The position numbers were made by a program, and so were the translations under genes. From Chryseobacterium flavum (GTDB taxonomy: Bacteria; Bacteroidota; Bacteroidia; Flavobacteriales; Weeksellaceae): a stretch of 64,000 nt of DNA. Where the stretch lies: NCBI RefSeq assembly GCF_003385595.1, contig NZ_QNUE01000006.1:124001-188000 (forward strand), in the 5' to 3' direction. The notes beneath the pieces were generated by a model. The model saw only the letters and a program-made list of their open reading frames with translations. It was not told the origin of the DNA and searched no databases. Shown one piece after another: positions 7,120-16,286 of the stretch (position 1 is its first letter; each line of letters begins with the position of its first letter).

Positions 7120-8631
7120 TTATTTTACATCCTGCATTAATTTTTTCACGTATGGAGATATCAAAATTAATACCACTCCGGCAATTACGGCATACAATCC
7201 CAATTGTTTATAACCATCAGTATAAGTGATCAAAGCATCATAGTTGCTGGAGCCCTCTTTTGACGTAGCAAGACTGGCCCCGATAATTCCTGCTACATAC
7301 TGTCCATAGGCTGAAGCAAGGAACCACATTCCCATCATCATTCCCTGAAGATTCTTGGTAGAAAGCTTTGTCATGATGGATAATCCGATAGGAGAAAGAC
7401 ACAATTCCCCAAGAGTAATGATCAATAATGCCAGAGTGAAGAAGTTCAATGAAGTAATTCCCTGAAGATCTGCAAATAGTCTGGTTGCAAATAAGACGTA
7501 ATATCCTAATCCCAGGAAAATAAATCCTAATCCGAATTTGATAATGGTGTTAGGCTCAATTTTTCTTTTATTCAGCCAGATCCAAAGCAGCCCTACAAGT
7601 GGCGCCAGGAAAATAATAAAGAAGGCCCCTCCTGAATTATTAACACCATTAGGATCCAGTCCGAAAAGGTCTTTGTTCAGGTTCTTAGCCGCAAAAATAC
7701 TTAAAGAACCTCCGCTTTGTTCATAAATTCCCCAGAATATGATAGAGAAAATAATGAAAACCAAAGCTGCCCAAAGCTTTTTACGTTCAGAAGCGGTTAC
7801 TTTGGACATTTCATAGAATAAATAGATTAGTGTTAATGGTCCGATTGTCCACATAAAATAATCTGTATACTCTGTTTTAGCAACCATTGTCATAATAATA
7901 GGTACAAAAACCAATGACAGAACATATACTCCGTATTCTTTCCATTTGGGAATAGGAGCTGTTTTTACTTCTGCTAAAGGATGTCCGGGCTGTAATCCGA
8001 TAGTTCCTAATGTTCTTTGGGTAAATACAAAGTTAATTAAGCTTACTACCATTACGATTGAAGCCAGTCCAAAAGCAATATGCCATCTCATTTCTTCCGC
8101 AATAACATTACTTAAAAATTCTCCTTTACCAATGGCAATGCATAAATAACCACCCAGCAATGCTCCAAGGTTAATCCCTGCATAAAAAAGTGAAAAACCT
8201 GCATCAGCTCTTGAATCATTAGGTTTATAAAGCTGTCCCACCATTGAAGAGATATTAGGTTTGAAGAAACCTGTACCTACTACGGTGAATGCTATTCCGA
8301 GGAAAAAGAATTTATGGGGATCTGTAGCAAGGATTAAACTTCCCACGATCATCAGGAGACCTCCCCAGAACAGGGATTTTCTGAATCCTAAAATTTTATC
8401 GGCAAAAAGGCCTCCTACAAAGGTAAAGGCATATACGAATGCTTGTGTGGCACCATATTGAAGGTTGGCTTCTTTTTCATGGAAATTAAGCTGTGAGATC
8501 ATGAAGAAGACCAGCATTCCACGCATTCCGTAGAAACAGAAGCGTTCCCACATTTCAGAGAAAAACAGGCTCCAGATCTGTCTGGGATATTTTCCTTTGA
8601 AATTTTGTATTTCATCTAAAGTTAAGCTCAT
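7120..8631 (-). CDS. POT-family proton:oligopeptide transporter (copy 1)
   Basis: This 503-residue polytopic membrane protein carries the POT/PTR2 signature near the N-terminus (SEMWERFCFYGMR, the ExxERFxYYG motif). A second family motif is FFKPNISSMVGQLY, and GELCLSPIGLSIM lies in a later helix. The length is close to the 12-14 helix bacterial DtpA-type carriers, which import di- and tripeptides with protons across the inner membrane. It is the first of three related genes on this strand and is the most compact. A dipeptidyl peptidase IV gene nearby supports a peptide-feeding role. The ATG lies just beyond the decayed DUF1016 gene. Confidence 0.93.
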   Translation of the reverse strand: MSLTLDEIQNFKGKYPRQIWSLFFSEMWERFCFYGMRGMLVFFMISQLNFHEKEANLQYGATQAFVYAFTFVGGLFADKILGFRKSLFWGGLLMIVGSLILATDPHKFFFLGIAFTVVGTGFFKPNISSMVGQLYKPNDSRADAGFSLFYAGINLGALLGGYLCIAIGKGEFLSNVIAEEMRWHIAFGLASIVMVVSLINFVFTQRTLGTIGLQPGHPLAEVKTAPIPKWKEYGVYVLSLVFVPIIMTMVAKTEYTDYFMWTIGPLTLIYLFYEMSKVTASERKKLWAALVFIIFSIIFWGIYEQSGGSLSIFAAKNLNKDLFGLDPNGVNNSGGAFFIIFLAPLVGLLWIWLNKRKIEPNTIIKFGLGFIFLGLGYYVLFATRLFADLQGITSLNFFTLALLIITLGELCLSPIGLSIMTKLSTKNLQGMMMGMWFLASAYGQYVAGIIGASLATSKEGSSNYDALITYTDGYKQLGLYAVIAGVVLILISPYVKKLMQDVK

Positions 8632-8643
8632 AATGATATATGA

Positions 8644-9116
8644 TTAAGTTCTAATTAGGGTTTTTATTTTCCTGATCCAGCTCAAAACGGATTCTGTCCT
8701 GGTCAATAATTTGTTTAATTCTTCTTCTTCTTTTGGGAGGTACAGCAGGTATTTGCTGGCAAATAAATTGTTTTTATCATTTTGAGTGGGAAAAATCTGT
8801 AATGGGACCCGCTCAATTGTTGAGACAATGTGTCAACAATTGGAAACGCTGTGTAAAACTTTCGCATATTAGACAAGTTCGTATAATCAAACCCTTTTCC
8901 AAATTCTAAGGTAAGCTTCTGAGAAAGTTTTCTCAGCGTATACTTTCCGTATTCGGCATGTTCTTTTCCCTGCTGTTCATCTTCAACAATAAGTTTTCCA
9001 ATCTGCCAGTAGGTAAGCAGTAGAGTAGAGTTCGCTAGCCGAAAAACTTTTTCGCGCGACTGCCTAATGATTTCCTTTACGGATTGGAATAAAGAATCTT
9101 CGGAAATTTCCATCAT
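8644..9116 (-). pseudogene. DUF1016 (YhcG-type) nuclease pseudogene with internal deletion
   Basis: The open part (8715-9116, 133 codons) begins like a DUF1016 N-terminal domain: a helical region with LLTYWQIGKLIVEDEQQG, YGKYTLRKLSQKLTLEFGKGF and NLSNMRKFYTAFP, up to LSQQLSGSHYR. There the family normally continues for about 200 residues through the PD-(D/E)XK nuclease domain. Here the frame degenerates at once. A second minus-strand frame over about 8646-8800 reads FASKYLLYLPKEEEELNKLL and then a basic tail ending at TAA (8644-8646), which resembles the C-terminal end of the same family. The gene therefore looks collapsed by an internal deletion that also shifted the frame. It lies between two transporter genes and is presumably non-functional. 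Confidence 0.75.
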
Positions 9117-9120
9117 ACGA

Positions 9121-9153
9121 AAATAAAAAAAACCTCTGACTTGGCAGAGGTTT
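9121..9153 (-). terminator. Terminator of POT transporter copy 2
   Basis: A 9-bp stem AAACCTCTG/CAGAGGTTT with loop ACTTGG is followed on the minus strand by a T-rich run, 22 bases beyond the transporter stop. Confidence 0.82.
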
Positions 9154-9174
9154 TATAATATTTTGTTGATACAA

Positions 9175-10929
9175 TTAGTTTACGCCGTGCATCATTTTCT
9201 TTAAGATAGGTGAAATTAAACCCAGAATTACAGCAGCAATACCACAAAGTACTACGAATACCATAAAGAATTCAAATAAGTTGTGGATCTCAAAACCTAC
9301 AAATGTAGGATTGTGAAGAGGTAATTGAGCTTTTTCAAATGCCGCAACCTGATCAGCAGTTAACGTTACTTTTTTATCTAAAACATCCTGAAGGTTTACC
9401 CCTATTTCCTGTGCTTTTTTAAATTTATCACCAGTTGCAGGGATAAGCGCTCCTAATGAACCAGCTAATGCATAACCTGCAGCGTTAGAAATGAAGAAAA
9501 CACCATACAGTAAAGAAGCAAATCTTTTTGGAGCCAGTTTACCCACCAATGATAGTCCGATTGGAGAAAGGCAAAGCTCACCACAAGTCTGGATGAAATA
9601 TAGTAACATTAACCATTTGATGGCTAATAAACCTGAATTTCCAAGATCTTTTACGTTATGTGCAATAATGAAATAAGATAGAGCGATCAATGCCAATCCC
9701 ATAGCCTGTTTGAACGGAGATACCGGTTCTTTACCTTTTGCACGCAGTTTATCCCAGATTAAACTGAATGGAACTGCCAGGATAACAACAAAGATTCCGT
9801 TAAAGATCTGAACCATTGAAGGAGGCATATTCCAGCCAAAGATATTTCTGTCGGTCTGATTATCTGCAATAAATGTTAATGATGAACCTGCCTGCTCAAA
9901 CGCAGCCCAGAAGAAAATAATAAAGAATGATACAATATAAATTACCCAGATTCTTTGCCTTTCAATTTTGTTTTCTGCAGAACTCATAATAAGGAAAGCC
10001 AATGAAATACCGGCAGCATAGATGAAAGGATAAATGATTCCTTTGATCAGCTGTCCCATTTCCACGGAATTAAATCCTAGCTCTCCTACCAGAAGATATC
10101 TGAAAACAAAGAATAAAGCTACAAATATAACTCCGGTAATACCCAGAGACTGACCTGAGAATTTTGCTGTCTGGGTTTCGCCTTCTTCGAAATCAGCACT
10201 TGTATTGTGTTTAGGTAAGCCACCAATAGGTCTTCCTTCCGGTGTTACTACATATTTGTTTTTAAGGATAAAGAATGTTACTGTTCCAATAACCATTGCA
10301 ATAGAAGCTGCTAAGAATCCCCATTTGAAAGCAAAGATATCTCTTACTCCCGTTGCAGCATCTTTTACGTCTCCTACGTATGGACAGATGAACTGACCCA
10401 GAAATGCTCCGATGTTAATCCCCATGTAGAAAATGGTGAAAGCAGAATCTAGTTTGGATTTTTCCTGTTTTGGATAAAGGCTTCCTACCATTGAAGAAAT
10501 ATTCGGTTTGAAGAATCCATTACCAAAAATGATAACAAATAATGCCAGCCACATGATAAGCTTAGCACTACTAATATCTGCTGAGAAAGTAGAGGCGCTG
10601 ATGAATAATAAGAACTGGCCGATAGCCATTAAAGATCCACCAATGATGATGGCATATCTGTTTCCGATATATTTATCAGCAATAAATCCTCCCAAAAGAG
10701 GTGTTAAATAACATAAAGCTAGAAATCCACCATAGATGATCGCTGCATCAGCTTCTTTTATCAATAAGGAATTTACCATAAAGAGCGTTAAAAGTGCTCT
10801 CATTCCATAAAAGTTGAAACGCTCCCACATTTCTGTTCCGAAAAGAACCCATAACCCTTTGGGATGTCTGGAATTCTTATTCTCTACAAATTCATCCGGT
10901 TTCGGATTTATTGCTTCAATATTATCCAT
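9175..10929 (-). CDS. POT-family proton:oligopeptide transporter (copy 2)
   Basis: The 584-residue transporter has the same signatures as copy 1: TEMWERFNFYGMR, FFKPNISSMVGSLYP and GELCLSPIGLSLVGKLAP. A hydrophilic N-terminal extension of about 20 residues and a charged loop near the C-terminus make it longer. A longer frame starts at a TTG at 10986, but that TTG is itself the -33 element of a consensus promoter. The ATG at 10929 is therefore chosen; it leaves a leader of about 21 bases. The gene has its own promoter and terminator, so the three transporters are probably separate units. The substrates are presumably short peptides. Confidence 0.92.
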   Translation of the reverse strand: MDNIEAINPKPDEFVENKNSRHPKGLWVLFGTEMWERFNFYGMRALLTLFMVNSLLIKEADAAIIYGGFLALCYLTPLLGGFIADKYIGNRYAIIIGGSLMAIGQFLLFISASTFSADISSAKLIMWLALFVIIFGNGFFKPNISSMVGSLYPKQEKSKLDSAFTIFYMGINIGAFLGQFICPYVGDVKDAATGVRDIFAFKWGFLAASIAMVIGTVTFFILKNKYVVTPEGRPIGGLPKHNTSADFEEGETQTAKFSGQSLGITGVIFVALFFVFRYLLVGELGFNSVEMGQLIKGIIYPFIYAAGISLAFLIMSSAENKIERQRIWVIYIVSFFIIFFWAAFEQAGSSLTFIADNQTDRNIFGWNMPPSMVQIFNGIFVVILAVPFSLIWDKLRAKGKEPVSPFKQAMGLALIALSYFIIAHNVKDLGNSGLLAIKWLMLLYFIQTCGELCLSPIGLSLVGKLAPKRFASLLYGVFFISNAAGYALAGSLGALIPATGDKFKKAQEIGVNLQDVLDKKVTLTADQVAAFEKAQLPLHNPTFVGFEIHNLFEFFMVFVVLCGIAAVILGLISPILKKMMHGVN

Positions 10930-10956
10930 TCTATTGTTAATTTTTGTTAAGACTGA

Positions 10957-10986
10957 CAAATATAGTTTATTTTGGGTTTTTGGCAA
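10957..10986 (-). promoter_or_regulatory. Consensus promoter for POT copy 2
   Basis: On the minus strand a TTG (10986-10984) is followed after exactly 19 bases by TATATTTG (10964-10957). This is one of the best matches in the window to the Bacteroidota TTG-N19-TAnnTTTG pattern. Confidence 0.7.
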
Positions 10987-11006
10987 GTTTTTAATTTTAT
11001 TTTTAA

Positions 11007-11037
11007 ATAAAAAAGCTGCGGAATCGTTTCGCAGCTT
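11007..11037 (-). terminator. Terminator of POT transporter copy 3
   Basis: The stem AAGCTGCG/CGCAGCTT extends inward by weaker pairs around a TCG loop and is followed on the minus strand by a T-rich run. Confidence 0.8.
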
Positions 11038-11062
11038 GATATTCTTTATAATAAAGAAGAGT

Positions 11063-12712
11063 TTAATGCCCTTTCTCTTTCATGATCTTGTTTAATCTTT
11101 TTAACATAGAAAGGCCTAAAAGTGTTGCAAATATTAACAATGCAAAATTAACAAGAAAATAATTTGTTTTGTTTTCATAGCTGTACCATGTACTGGCTAG
11201 AATTCCGGAAAGTTTATTCCCTACAGAGTTTGCCAGGAAAAATCCTCCCATCATTAAAGCCGTAATTCTCGCAGGAGAAAGCTTTGAAACAAAAGAAAGA
11301 CCCATCGGGGAAAGGCATAGCTCGCCGATGGTAATAACTCCATAACTTGCTACCAGCCAAAGAGGAGAAACTTTTACAGCTCCGTTGTCTCCGTTCATTA
11401 CTGCTAAAACCATCACAAGGCAGGAAAGTGCTGAAATAAACAGCCCCAAAACTATTTTGGTAGGGGTTAGCGGTTCTTTTCCCTTTCTTCTCAACATTGC
11501 CCAGAATCCAACAATAACCGGTGTCAGAGCAATAACCCAGAACGGGTTAATAGACTGGAATAATTCCGTATTATACAGATATACCTTTTGTGTTCCCTCT
11601 AAAGTCTTACGATCTAAATCGGAAATATTTTCGAAATAAACATCTTTACCTGTTCTTTTTAAAGGTGTTCCGTTTTCATCTTTTTGAGCCCTGAACTGAT
11701 TGTCATAAACGGGCACTTCCTTATCTTCATAGCTTTTTGCTTCCACCATGTAAATTCCTTCCAATGGTTTTTCTAATGAAGCAGGAACACTTCTGTCTGT
11801 ATAATAGTTTGCCCATCTTGTCAGTGCAGTTCCGTTCTGTTTGAAAACAGCCCAGAAGAACATGCTGATAAGAAACACGGATAGCAATGCACCAATGGAA
11901 GACTTTTCTTCCGGTTTGGCTTTGAAGTAAAGGGATGCATAAAAATAAATGACAGGAATACATGCAAAAATAAATGCATCTGTACTGTCACTGCCAAAGA
12001 TATTATCAGGAATAAACCAGCCTATTGCTCCGGCAATGATAGCAGGAACAAATACTTTGATCAGGATCTCTGAAAGTTTAGTGTCACCTTCCTGTACAGG
12101 CTTCATCTGTGCTGCATGAATGTAATGTTTTCTTCCGATTGTAAAAATAACCATCCCGATCAGCATTCCCACTCCCGCTGTAATGAACGCTTCTCCCCAA
12201 CCGAATTTATTCCGCATAAATGCTGCAATAATATTACAAATAAATGCTCCGATATTGATTCCCATATAGAAAATATTGTATCCGGAATCTTTGTTGGCCT
12301 TGTAAGGTTCTTCGGAATACAGATTTCCCAATAAAGTAGAAATGGTCGGTTTAAAGAATCCGTTTCCGATAATAATTAAAGCTAAAGAAGTATAAAACAG
12401 GGGTAATTCCTTGAAAACGCCCATTCCTATATAGCCTGCAGCCATTAAAAAACCTCCGAGATAAATAGACTTGATATATCCTAATACTCTGTCTGCCAGA
12501 AATCCTCCAATAAAGGGGGTAAGGTAAGTCAGTGCTATATAAGTTCCGAAAATGTCATCAGCTGTTTTGTCCGGCAATCCAAGTCCTCCTTTCATACCGG
12601 AAGGTTCAATAACATACAGAACAAAGATTCCAAGAATCAGATAGTACCCGAAACGCTCCCACATTTCTGTGAAAAAGAGGTAAGGAAGTCCTTTAGGATG
12701 TTTAGTCTTCAT
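11063..12712 (-). CDS. POT-family proton:oligopeptide transporter (copy 3)
   Basis: The 549-residue membrane protein has the POT signature TEMWERFGYY, then FFKPTISTLLGNLY and GELCLSPMGLSFVSKLSP. It differs from the other two copies by a long hydrophilic loop of about 60 residues in the second half (the region VPVYDNQFRAQKDENG), predicted outside the membrane bundle. A TTG start eight codons upstream overlaps the -7 element, so the ATG at 12712 is used. It probably imports peptides with protons; the extra loop may change specificity or partners, which is speculation. Confidence 0.92.
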   Translation of the reverse strand: MKTKHPKGLPYLFFTEMWERFGYYLILGIFVLYVIEPSGMKGGLGLPDKTADDIFGTYIALTYLTPFIGGFLADRVLGYIKSIYLGGFLMAAGYIGMGVFKELPLFYTSLALIIIGNGFFKPTISTLLGNLYSEEPYKANKDSGYNIFYMGINIGAFICNIIAAFMRNKFGWGEAFITAGVGMLIGMVIFTIGRKHYIHAAQMKPVQEGDTKLSEILIKVFVPAIIAGAIGWFIPDNIFGSDSTDAFIFACIPVIYFYASLYFKAKPEEKSSIGALLSVFLISMFFWAVFKQNGTALTRWANYYTDRSVPASLEKPLEGIYMVEAKSYEDKEVPVYDNQFRAQKDENGTPLKRTGKDVYFENISDLDRKTLEGTQKVYLYNTELFQSINPFWVIALTPVIVGFWAMLRRKGKEPLTPTKIVLGLFISALSCLVMVLAVMNGDNGAVKVSPLWLVASYGVITIGELCLSPMGLSFVSKLSPARITALMMGGFFLANSVGNKLSGILASTWYSYENKTNYFLVNFALLIFATLLGLSMLKRLNKIMKEKGH

Positions 12713-12733
12713 ATAATCAATTTTCAAATTTCC

Positions 12734-12741
12734 CAAAAATA
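12734..12741 (-). promoter_or_regulatory. -7 element (TATTTTTG) for POT copy 3
   Basis: TATTTTTG on the minus strand matches TAnnTTTG and predicts a leader of about 15 bases to the ATG at 12712. No clear -33 TTG is seen. Confidence 0.45.
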
Positions 12742-12800
12742 GGTTTTTAATTTTAATTGATAAAATAAATAATACCGCCGCAAATGATTAATGAAATAAA

Positions 12801-12829
12801 TAAAAAATCCCCTCAATATAGAGGGGGTT
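12801..12829 (-). terminator. Terminator of the DPP IV operon
   Basis: A GC-rich stem CCCCTC/GAGGGG with loop AATATA is extended by A-T pairs and followed on the minus strand by a T run. It sits just after the stop at 12833. Confidence 0.83.
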
Positions 12830-12832
12830 CTT

Positions 12833-13543
12833 TTATTTAGACTTTTTTGGAGCCATTGGAGGAGGTGGAGAGGTCTTGATTTCTACCACATCTGTTCCTC
12901 TTTTTTCAGCTTTTACAATACCATTTACAAAATTTTCCATTTCATTTTTATTAGCTTCAAACTGATTGGCATAGGTATGAGTTGATACGCTACAGTAACC
13001 GCCGCTGGTAAGGTAGAGGTTTGCTATATATTCAAAGTCCAGCCCTTTGACATTGGCACTGTATTCAACATGAAGCACTTTAATTCCATTAACAGTTCTG
13101 TATTCAGACTTTTTTAATTTAAAATAATCTGAATTTCTTTGGATAATGGAAATCAGAATATCCTTCAAGTTTTTTAGGGTCTGAACCGGCATGATTTCAC
13201 TGCCAAAGAATGCATACACCGTAGAGTTTGAAAGATTGTTGAATGCATATTCAACGAAGGTGCTGCTTTCAGGAGCTTTTACGATTTTCCATTTTTTAGG
13301 ATTATAATAAAATCCTCCATCAACGTTTTTACTTTTTACAATGAAGGTAGACTCTTTTGTTTTTTCAAATAATTCATCATTGGTCGTAATTGTTTCGAGA
13401 GTTTTTTCGTCACTTTCGTTTACAAATTTCCATGTTTTATTCTCTAAAAGAACTACTTCTTTTCCATCCTCTGTTAATGCTTTTATCTGAGACCGGAGAG
13501 AAAAGGATAATAAAATACATGCCGATAAAATAATTTTTTTCAT
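12833..13543 (-). CDS. Secreted protein of unknown function
   Basis: The 236-residue precursor has a signal peptide (MKKIILSACILLSFSLRSQ). The mature N-terminus reads ALTEDGKEVVLLENKTWKFV, a short motif found at the start of several Bacteroidota exported proteins (DUF3157-like). It is followed by an alpha/beta region that could be PsbP/DcrB-like, and the tail is Pro- and Lys-rich (SPPPPMAPKKSK). No catalytic residues are recognised. It starts eight bases after the dipeptidyl peptidase IV gene, so the two are co-transcribed and both are exported. It might assist or accompany the peptidase, but nothing in the sequence proves it. Confidence 0.7.
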   Translation of the reverse strand: MKKIILSACILLSFSLRSQIKALTEDGKEVVLLENKTWKFVNESDEKTLETITTNDELFEKTKESTFIVKSKNVDGGFYYNPKKWKIVKAPESSTFVEYAFNNLSNSTVYAFFGSEIMPVQTLKNLKDILISIIQRNSDYFKLKKSEYRTVNGIKVLHVEYSANVKGLDFEYIANLYLTSGGYCSVSTHTYANQFEANKNEMENFVNGIVKAEKRGTDVVEIKTSPPPPMAPKKSK

Positions 13544-13551
13544 TGCGGATA

Positions 13552-15681
13552 TTATAAATTATTCAGAATAAAATCCGTCATTTTCTGATACAATTGCGGT
13601 CTTGTCTGTCCACCGTAAATTCCGTGGTTTTTATCAGGGTAGGCCATGAAATCAAACTGTTTTTTATTTTGAATCAAAGCTTCAGAGAATTCCATAGAGT
13701 TTTGGAAATGAACGTTGTCATCAGCCGTTCCGTGGATTAATAAGAATTTTCCTTTTAAAAGATTGGCATATTCTGTAGGAGAGTTTTTATCATATCCGTC
13801 AGCATTTTCCTGAGGAGTTCTCATAAACCTTTCTGTATATACTGAGTCGTAATACCTCCAGTTGGTTACCGGAGCAACAGCTATTCCCATTTTGAATACA
13901 TCAGCTCCTTTAGTCATGGCCAGACTTGTCATATAACCACCAAAACTCCATCCAAACATTCCGATTCTATTTTTGTCAATATAAGACTGATTTCCAAACC
14001 ATTTTGCTGCAGTGATCTGATCTTCAATCTCATATTTTCCTAAGTTCATATAGGTTACTTTTTTATATTTAGCCCCTTTATAGCCAGTTCCACGCCCGTC
14101 TACACAAGCTACAATGTATCCTTTTTGTACAAGGTGATTGAACCACATTGCATTTCCGTTATCCCATGAGTTTGCAACCTGTTGAGACCCCGGCCCGGAA
14201 TATTGGAACATGAACAATGGATACTTTTTATTCGGATCAAAGTTTTTAGGTTTCATGATCCATGCATTCATCTGGTCACCAACAGCGTTGGGAATAGTGA
14301 TGAATTCTTTTTCAACAAAATTATCAGCTTTTAACTTTTGTAATTGATCATTGTTATTCTGCAGTTCTTTTACTGTTTTACCATTTCCGTCTTTCAGAAC
14401 ATAGGTATATGGTTTGGAAGCAGTAGAAGATGTTTCAATAAAATAATTATAATTCTTACTGAAATTAGCAGAATTGTTTCCTTCAGCATTCGAGATCAAC
14501 TGAGACTTTCCGTTTTCAATATTTATTTTTGAAATAACTTTATTAATGCTGCCTTTTTCTGTGGTCTGAACATAAATTTCTTTAGATTTAGGATTGAATC
14601 CATAGTAATCAGTTACTTCCCAATTTCCCTTTGTGATCTGTTTTTTAAGTTTACCATCTTTATCATACCAGTATAAATGTCTGTTCCCATCTCTTTCGGA
14701 AGCCCAGAAGAAAGAATCGTCCTCAAGGAATTCCAAAGTGGGACTGTCTGTATCAATCCACTTTTCATCAGTTTCAGTAAATAGCTTCTGAACAGCTCCT
14801 GTTTTAGTGTTTACCTTTAAAATATCTGAAGCATTTTGAATTCTTTCAGAGGTTATTAAGACAATCTCATCTGCTTTTGCCGTCCTGAAAACATTCGGAA
14901 TATAATAGTTTTTGAATGCACTCAGGTTAAGTGGTATTGTTTTTCCACTGTCCAGGCGATATAACTGTGCTGAAACTACAGAATTCTTTTCTCCGGCTTT
15001 AGGATATTTATAACGCATTTCTGCAGGATAAAGGTTTTTTCCATAGATTGGAATGTAAATCTCAGGAACCTGGCTTTCATCCGATTTAACAAATACAATG
15101 GCGTCAGAATTTTTTGTCCATTCATATTGTCTTGCATGCCCGAATTCTTCTTCATACACCCAGTCTGCTAATCCATTGATAATAGAATTTTTCTTTCCAT
15201 CAGTGGTAATTTGTGTAATTTTTCCTGAGGTCAGATCCTGATAAAATAAATTGTTATCAGAAATGAAAGCTACCTTTGCGGCATCAGGTGAAAATCTTGG
15301 TTCCTGAACAGGCTTTCCGTTGTTCAGACTGGTTATCTTTCCGGATTTTAAATCCTTCACTTCAAATTTTCCAAGAAAAGAATGTCTATAGATAGGCTGG
15401 CTCTCTTTTTGTAAAAGAATTTTAGATTCATCATCTGAAAATTCATAGCTTTCAAATTGTCCGTCTACAATATTTCCTTCTTTCTGTGAAGTTTTGTATG
15501 AATATTTAGCAATTCCTGCGGGTTCAATAACCAGATAGTTTTCGCCGTTTTTCATGGAAGTAATCCCGGCGATGCCTTTGCCACGGTAATAGCCTGAATA
15601 TATTTTATCTAAAGTAATTTCCTGTGCTGATACATTTTGAAATGCAGCGGCAATAGTAAGGGTTAAAAAGAGTTTTTTCAT
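13552..15681 (-). CDS. Dipeptidyl peptidase IV (S9 family serine peptidase)
   Basis: The 709-residue precursor has a signal peptide (MKKLFLTLTIAAAFQNVSAQ), an N-terminal beta-propeller with the DPP IV motif DWVYEEEFGHARQYEW that holds the substrate N-terminus, and a C-terminal alpha/beta hydrolase domain. The catalytic triad is visible: Ser579 in GWSFGGY, Asp in HGTADDNVHF and His in DKNHGIYGG. It removes Xaa-Pro or Xaa-Ala dipeptides from peptide N-termini in the periplasm. Three POT peptide transporters downstream on the same strand could import the products. A -7 element lies about 20 bases upstream. Confidence 0.95.
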   Translation of the reverse strand: MKKLFLTLTIAAAFQNVSAQEITLDKIYSGYYRGKGIAGITSMKNGENYLVIEPAGIAKYSYKTSQKEGNIVDGQFESYEFSDDESKILLQKESQPIYRHSFLGKFEVKDLKSGKITSLNNGKPVQEPRFSPDAAKVAFISDNNLFYQDLTSGKITQITTDGKKNSIINGLADWVYEEEFGHARQYEWTKNSDAIVFVKSDESQVPEIYIPIYGKNLYPAEMRYKYPKAGEKNSVVSAQLYRLDSGKTIPLNLSAFKNYYIPNVFRTAKADEIVLITSERIQNASDILKVNTKTGAVQKLFTETDEKWIDTDSPTLEFLEDDSFFWASERDGNRHLYWYDKDGKLKKQITKGNWEVTDYYGFNPKSKEIYVQTTEKGSINKVISKINIENGKSQLISNAEGNNSANFSKNYNYFIETSSTASKPYTYVLKDGNGKTVKELQNNNDQLQKLKADNFVEKEFITIPNAVGDQMNAWIMKPKNFDPNKKYPLFMFQYSGPGSQQVANSWDNGNAMWFNHLVQKGYIVACVDGRGTGYKGAKYKKVTYMNLGKYEIEDQITAAKWFGNQSYIDKNRIGMFGWSFGGYMTSLAMTKGADVFKMGIAVAPVTNWRYYDSVYTERFMRTPQENADGYDKNSPTEYANLLKGKFLLIHGTADDNVHFQNSMEFSEALIQNKKQFDFMAYPDKNHGIYGGQTRPQLYQKMTDFILNNL

Positions 15682-15700
15682 TTCTAGTATTAATGGAATT

Positions 15701-15708
15701 CAAAGATA
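15701..15708 (-). promoter_or_regulatory. -7 element (TATCTTTG) for the DPP IV operon
   Basis: The minus strand reads TATCTTTG, an exact TAnnTTTG match, predicting a leader of about 13 bases. A -33 TTG is not evident. Confidence 0.5.
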
Positions 15709-15753
15709 ATAATTTTATTAAAATGTGTAAAAAAGCTTTTTAAATGAGGCTTT

Positions 15754-15769
15754 TGGCAAAAAAATTGAA
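15754..15769 (+). promoter_or_regulatory. Possible sigma-54-type promoter before the 15803 gene
   Basis: TGGCAA-N5-TTGAA resembles the RpoN consensus TGGCAC-N5-TTGCW with two mismatches, one of them in the -12 GC. It would start transcription about 25 bases before the ATG at 15803. No TAnnTTTG element was found there. Confidence 0.25.
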
Positions 15770-15802
15770 TATAATTAACCATAATCAAATCAAATAATAA
15801 TT

Positions 15803-16276
15803 ATGGAAACTAATGCATACAATCAGAAACTGAACTGTTATAAATTGAATGACCGAATTATTTATACTGGTTTTTCAAGCTTTAAAGATGCTGAAGAATG
15901 TGCCCATAAAAAAGGCGGAACTTTAGTGGAAGTAGGGTTTAAAGATGGAAATGATAACCCCGAAATTACGGATGAGGCAGGTTTGATAGAAAAAAAGCTT
16001 CATTATTACGTGTATGCAGGTGATGAATATAAATTTATCCATTCATCTGATCCGGGATTCAGGAAATATGCAGATGAATTGCAAAAAATAAAAGCTAAAA
16101 TGCGTCAGGATGCTCCTGATGAAAGATATTTAGCCAATTTTGAGATTGAAAATGCAGAAGATCCGATTATTGTGATTAAAAATGATCATTTTGAGTCGGT
16201 TACTTCAAGAGAACGTTCAAAGTATTTGAAACACGCCAGAGTTTACGAATTAGGGGTATCCCTGCCCAAAACTTAA
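15803..16276 (+). CDS. Hypothetical protein, 157 aa
   Basis: The gene starts METNAYNQKLNCYKLNDR and has no signal peptide or membrane segment. The protein is charged and probably a small soluble cytoplasmic alpha/beta protein. I do not recognise the family. It is followed after ten bases by a DUF6496 gene, and both end at a shared terminator, so they form a two-gene operon. DUF6496-type small basic proteins often accompany general-stress genes, hence a stress-related role is possible; this is inference from context only. Confidence 0.65.
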   Translation: METNAYNQKLNCYKLNDRIIYTGFSSFKDAEECAHKKGGTLVEVGFKDGNDNPEITDEAGLIEKKLHYYVYAGDEYKFIHSSDPGFRKYADELQKIKAKMRQDAPDERYLANFEIENAEDPIIVIKNDHFESVTSRERSKYLKHARVYELGVSLPKT

Positions 16277-16286
16277 AAAAATTATC

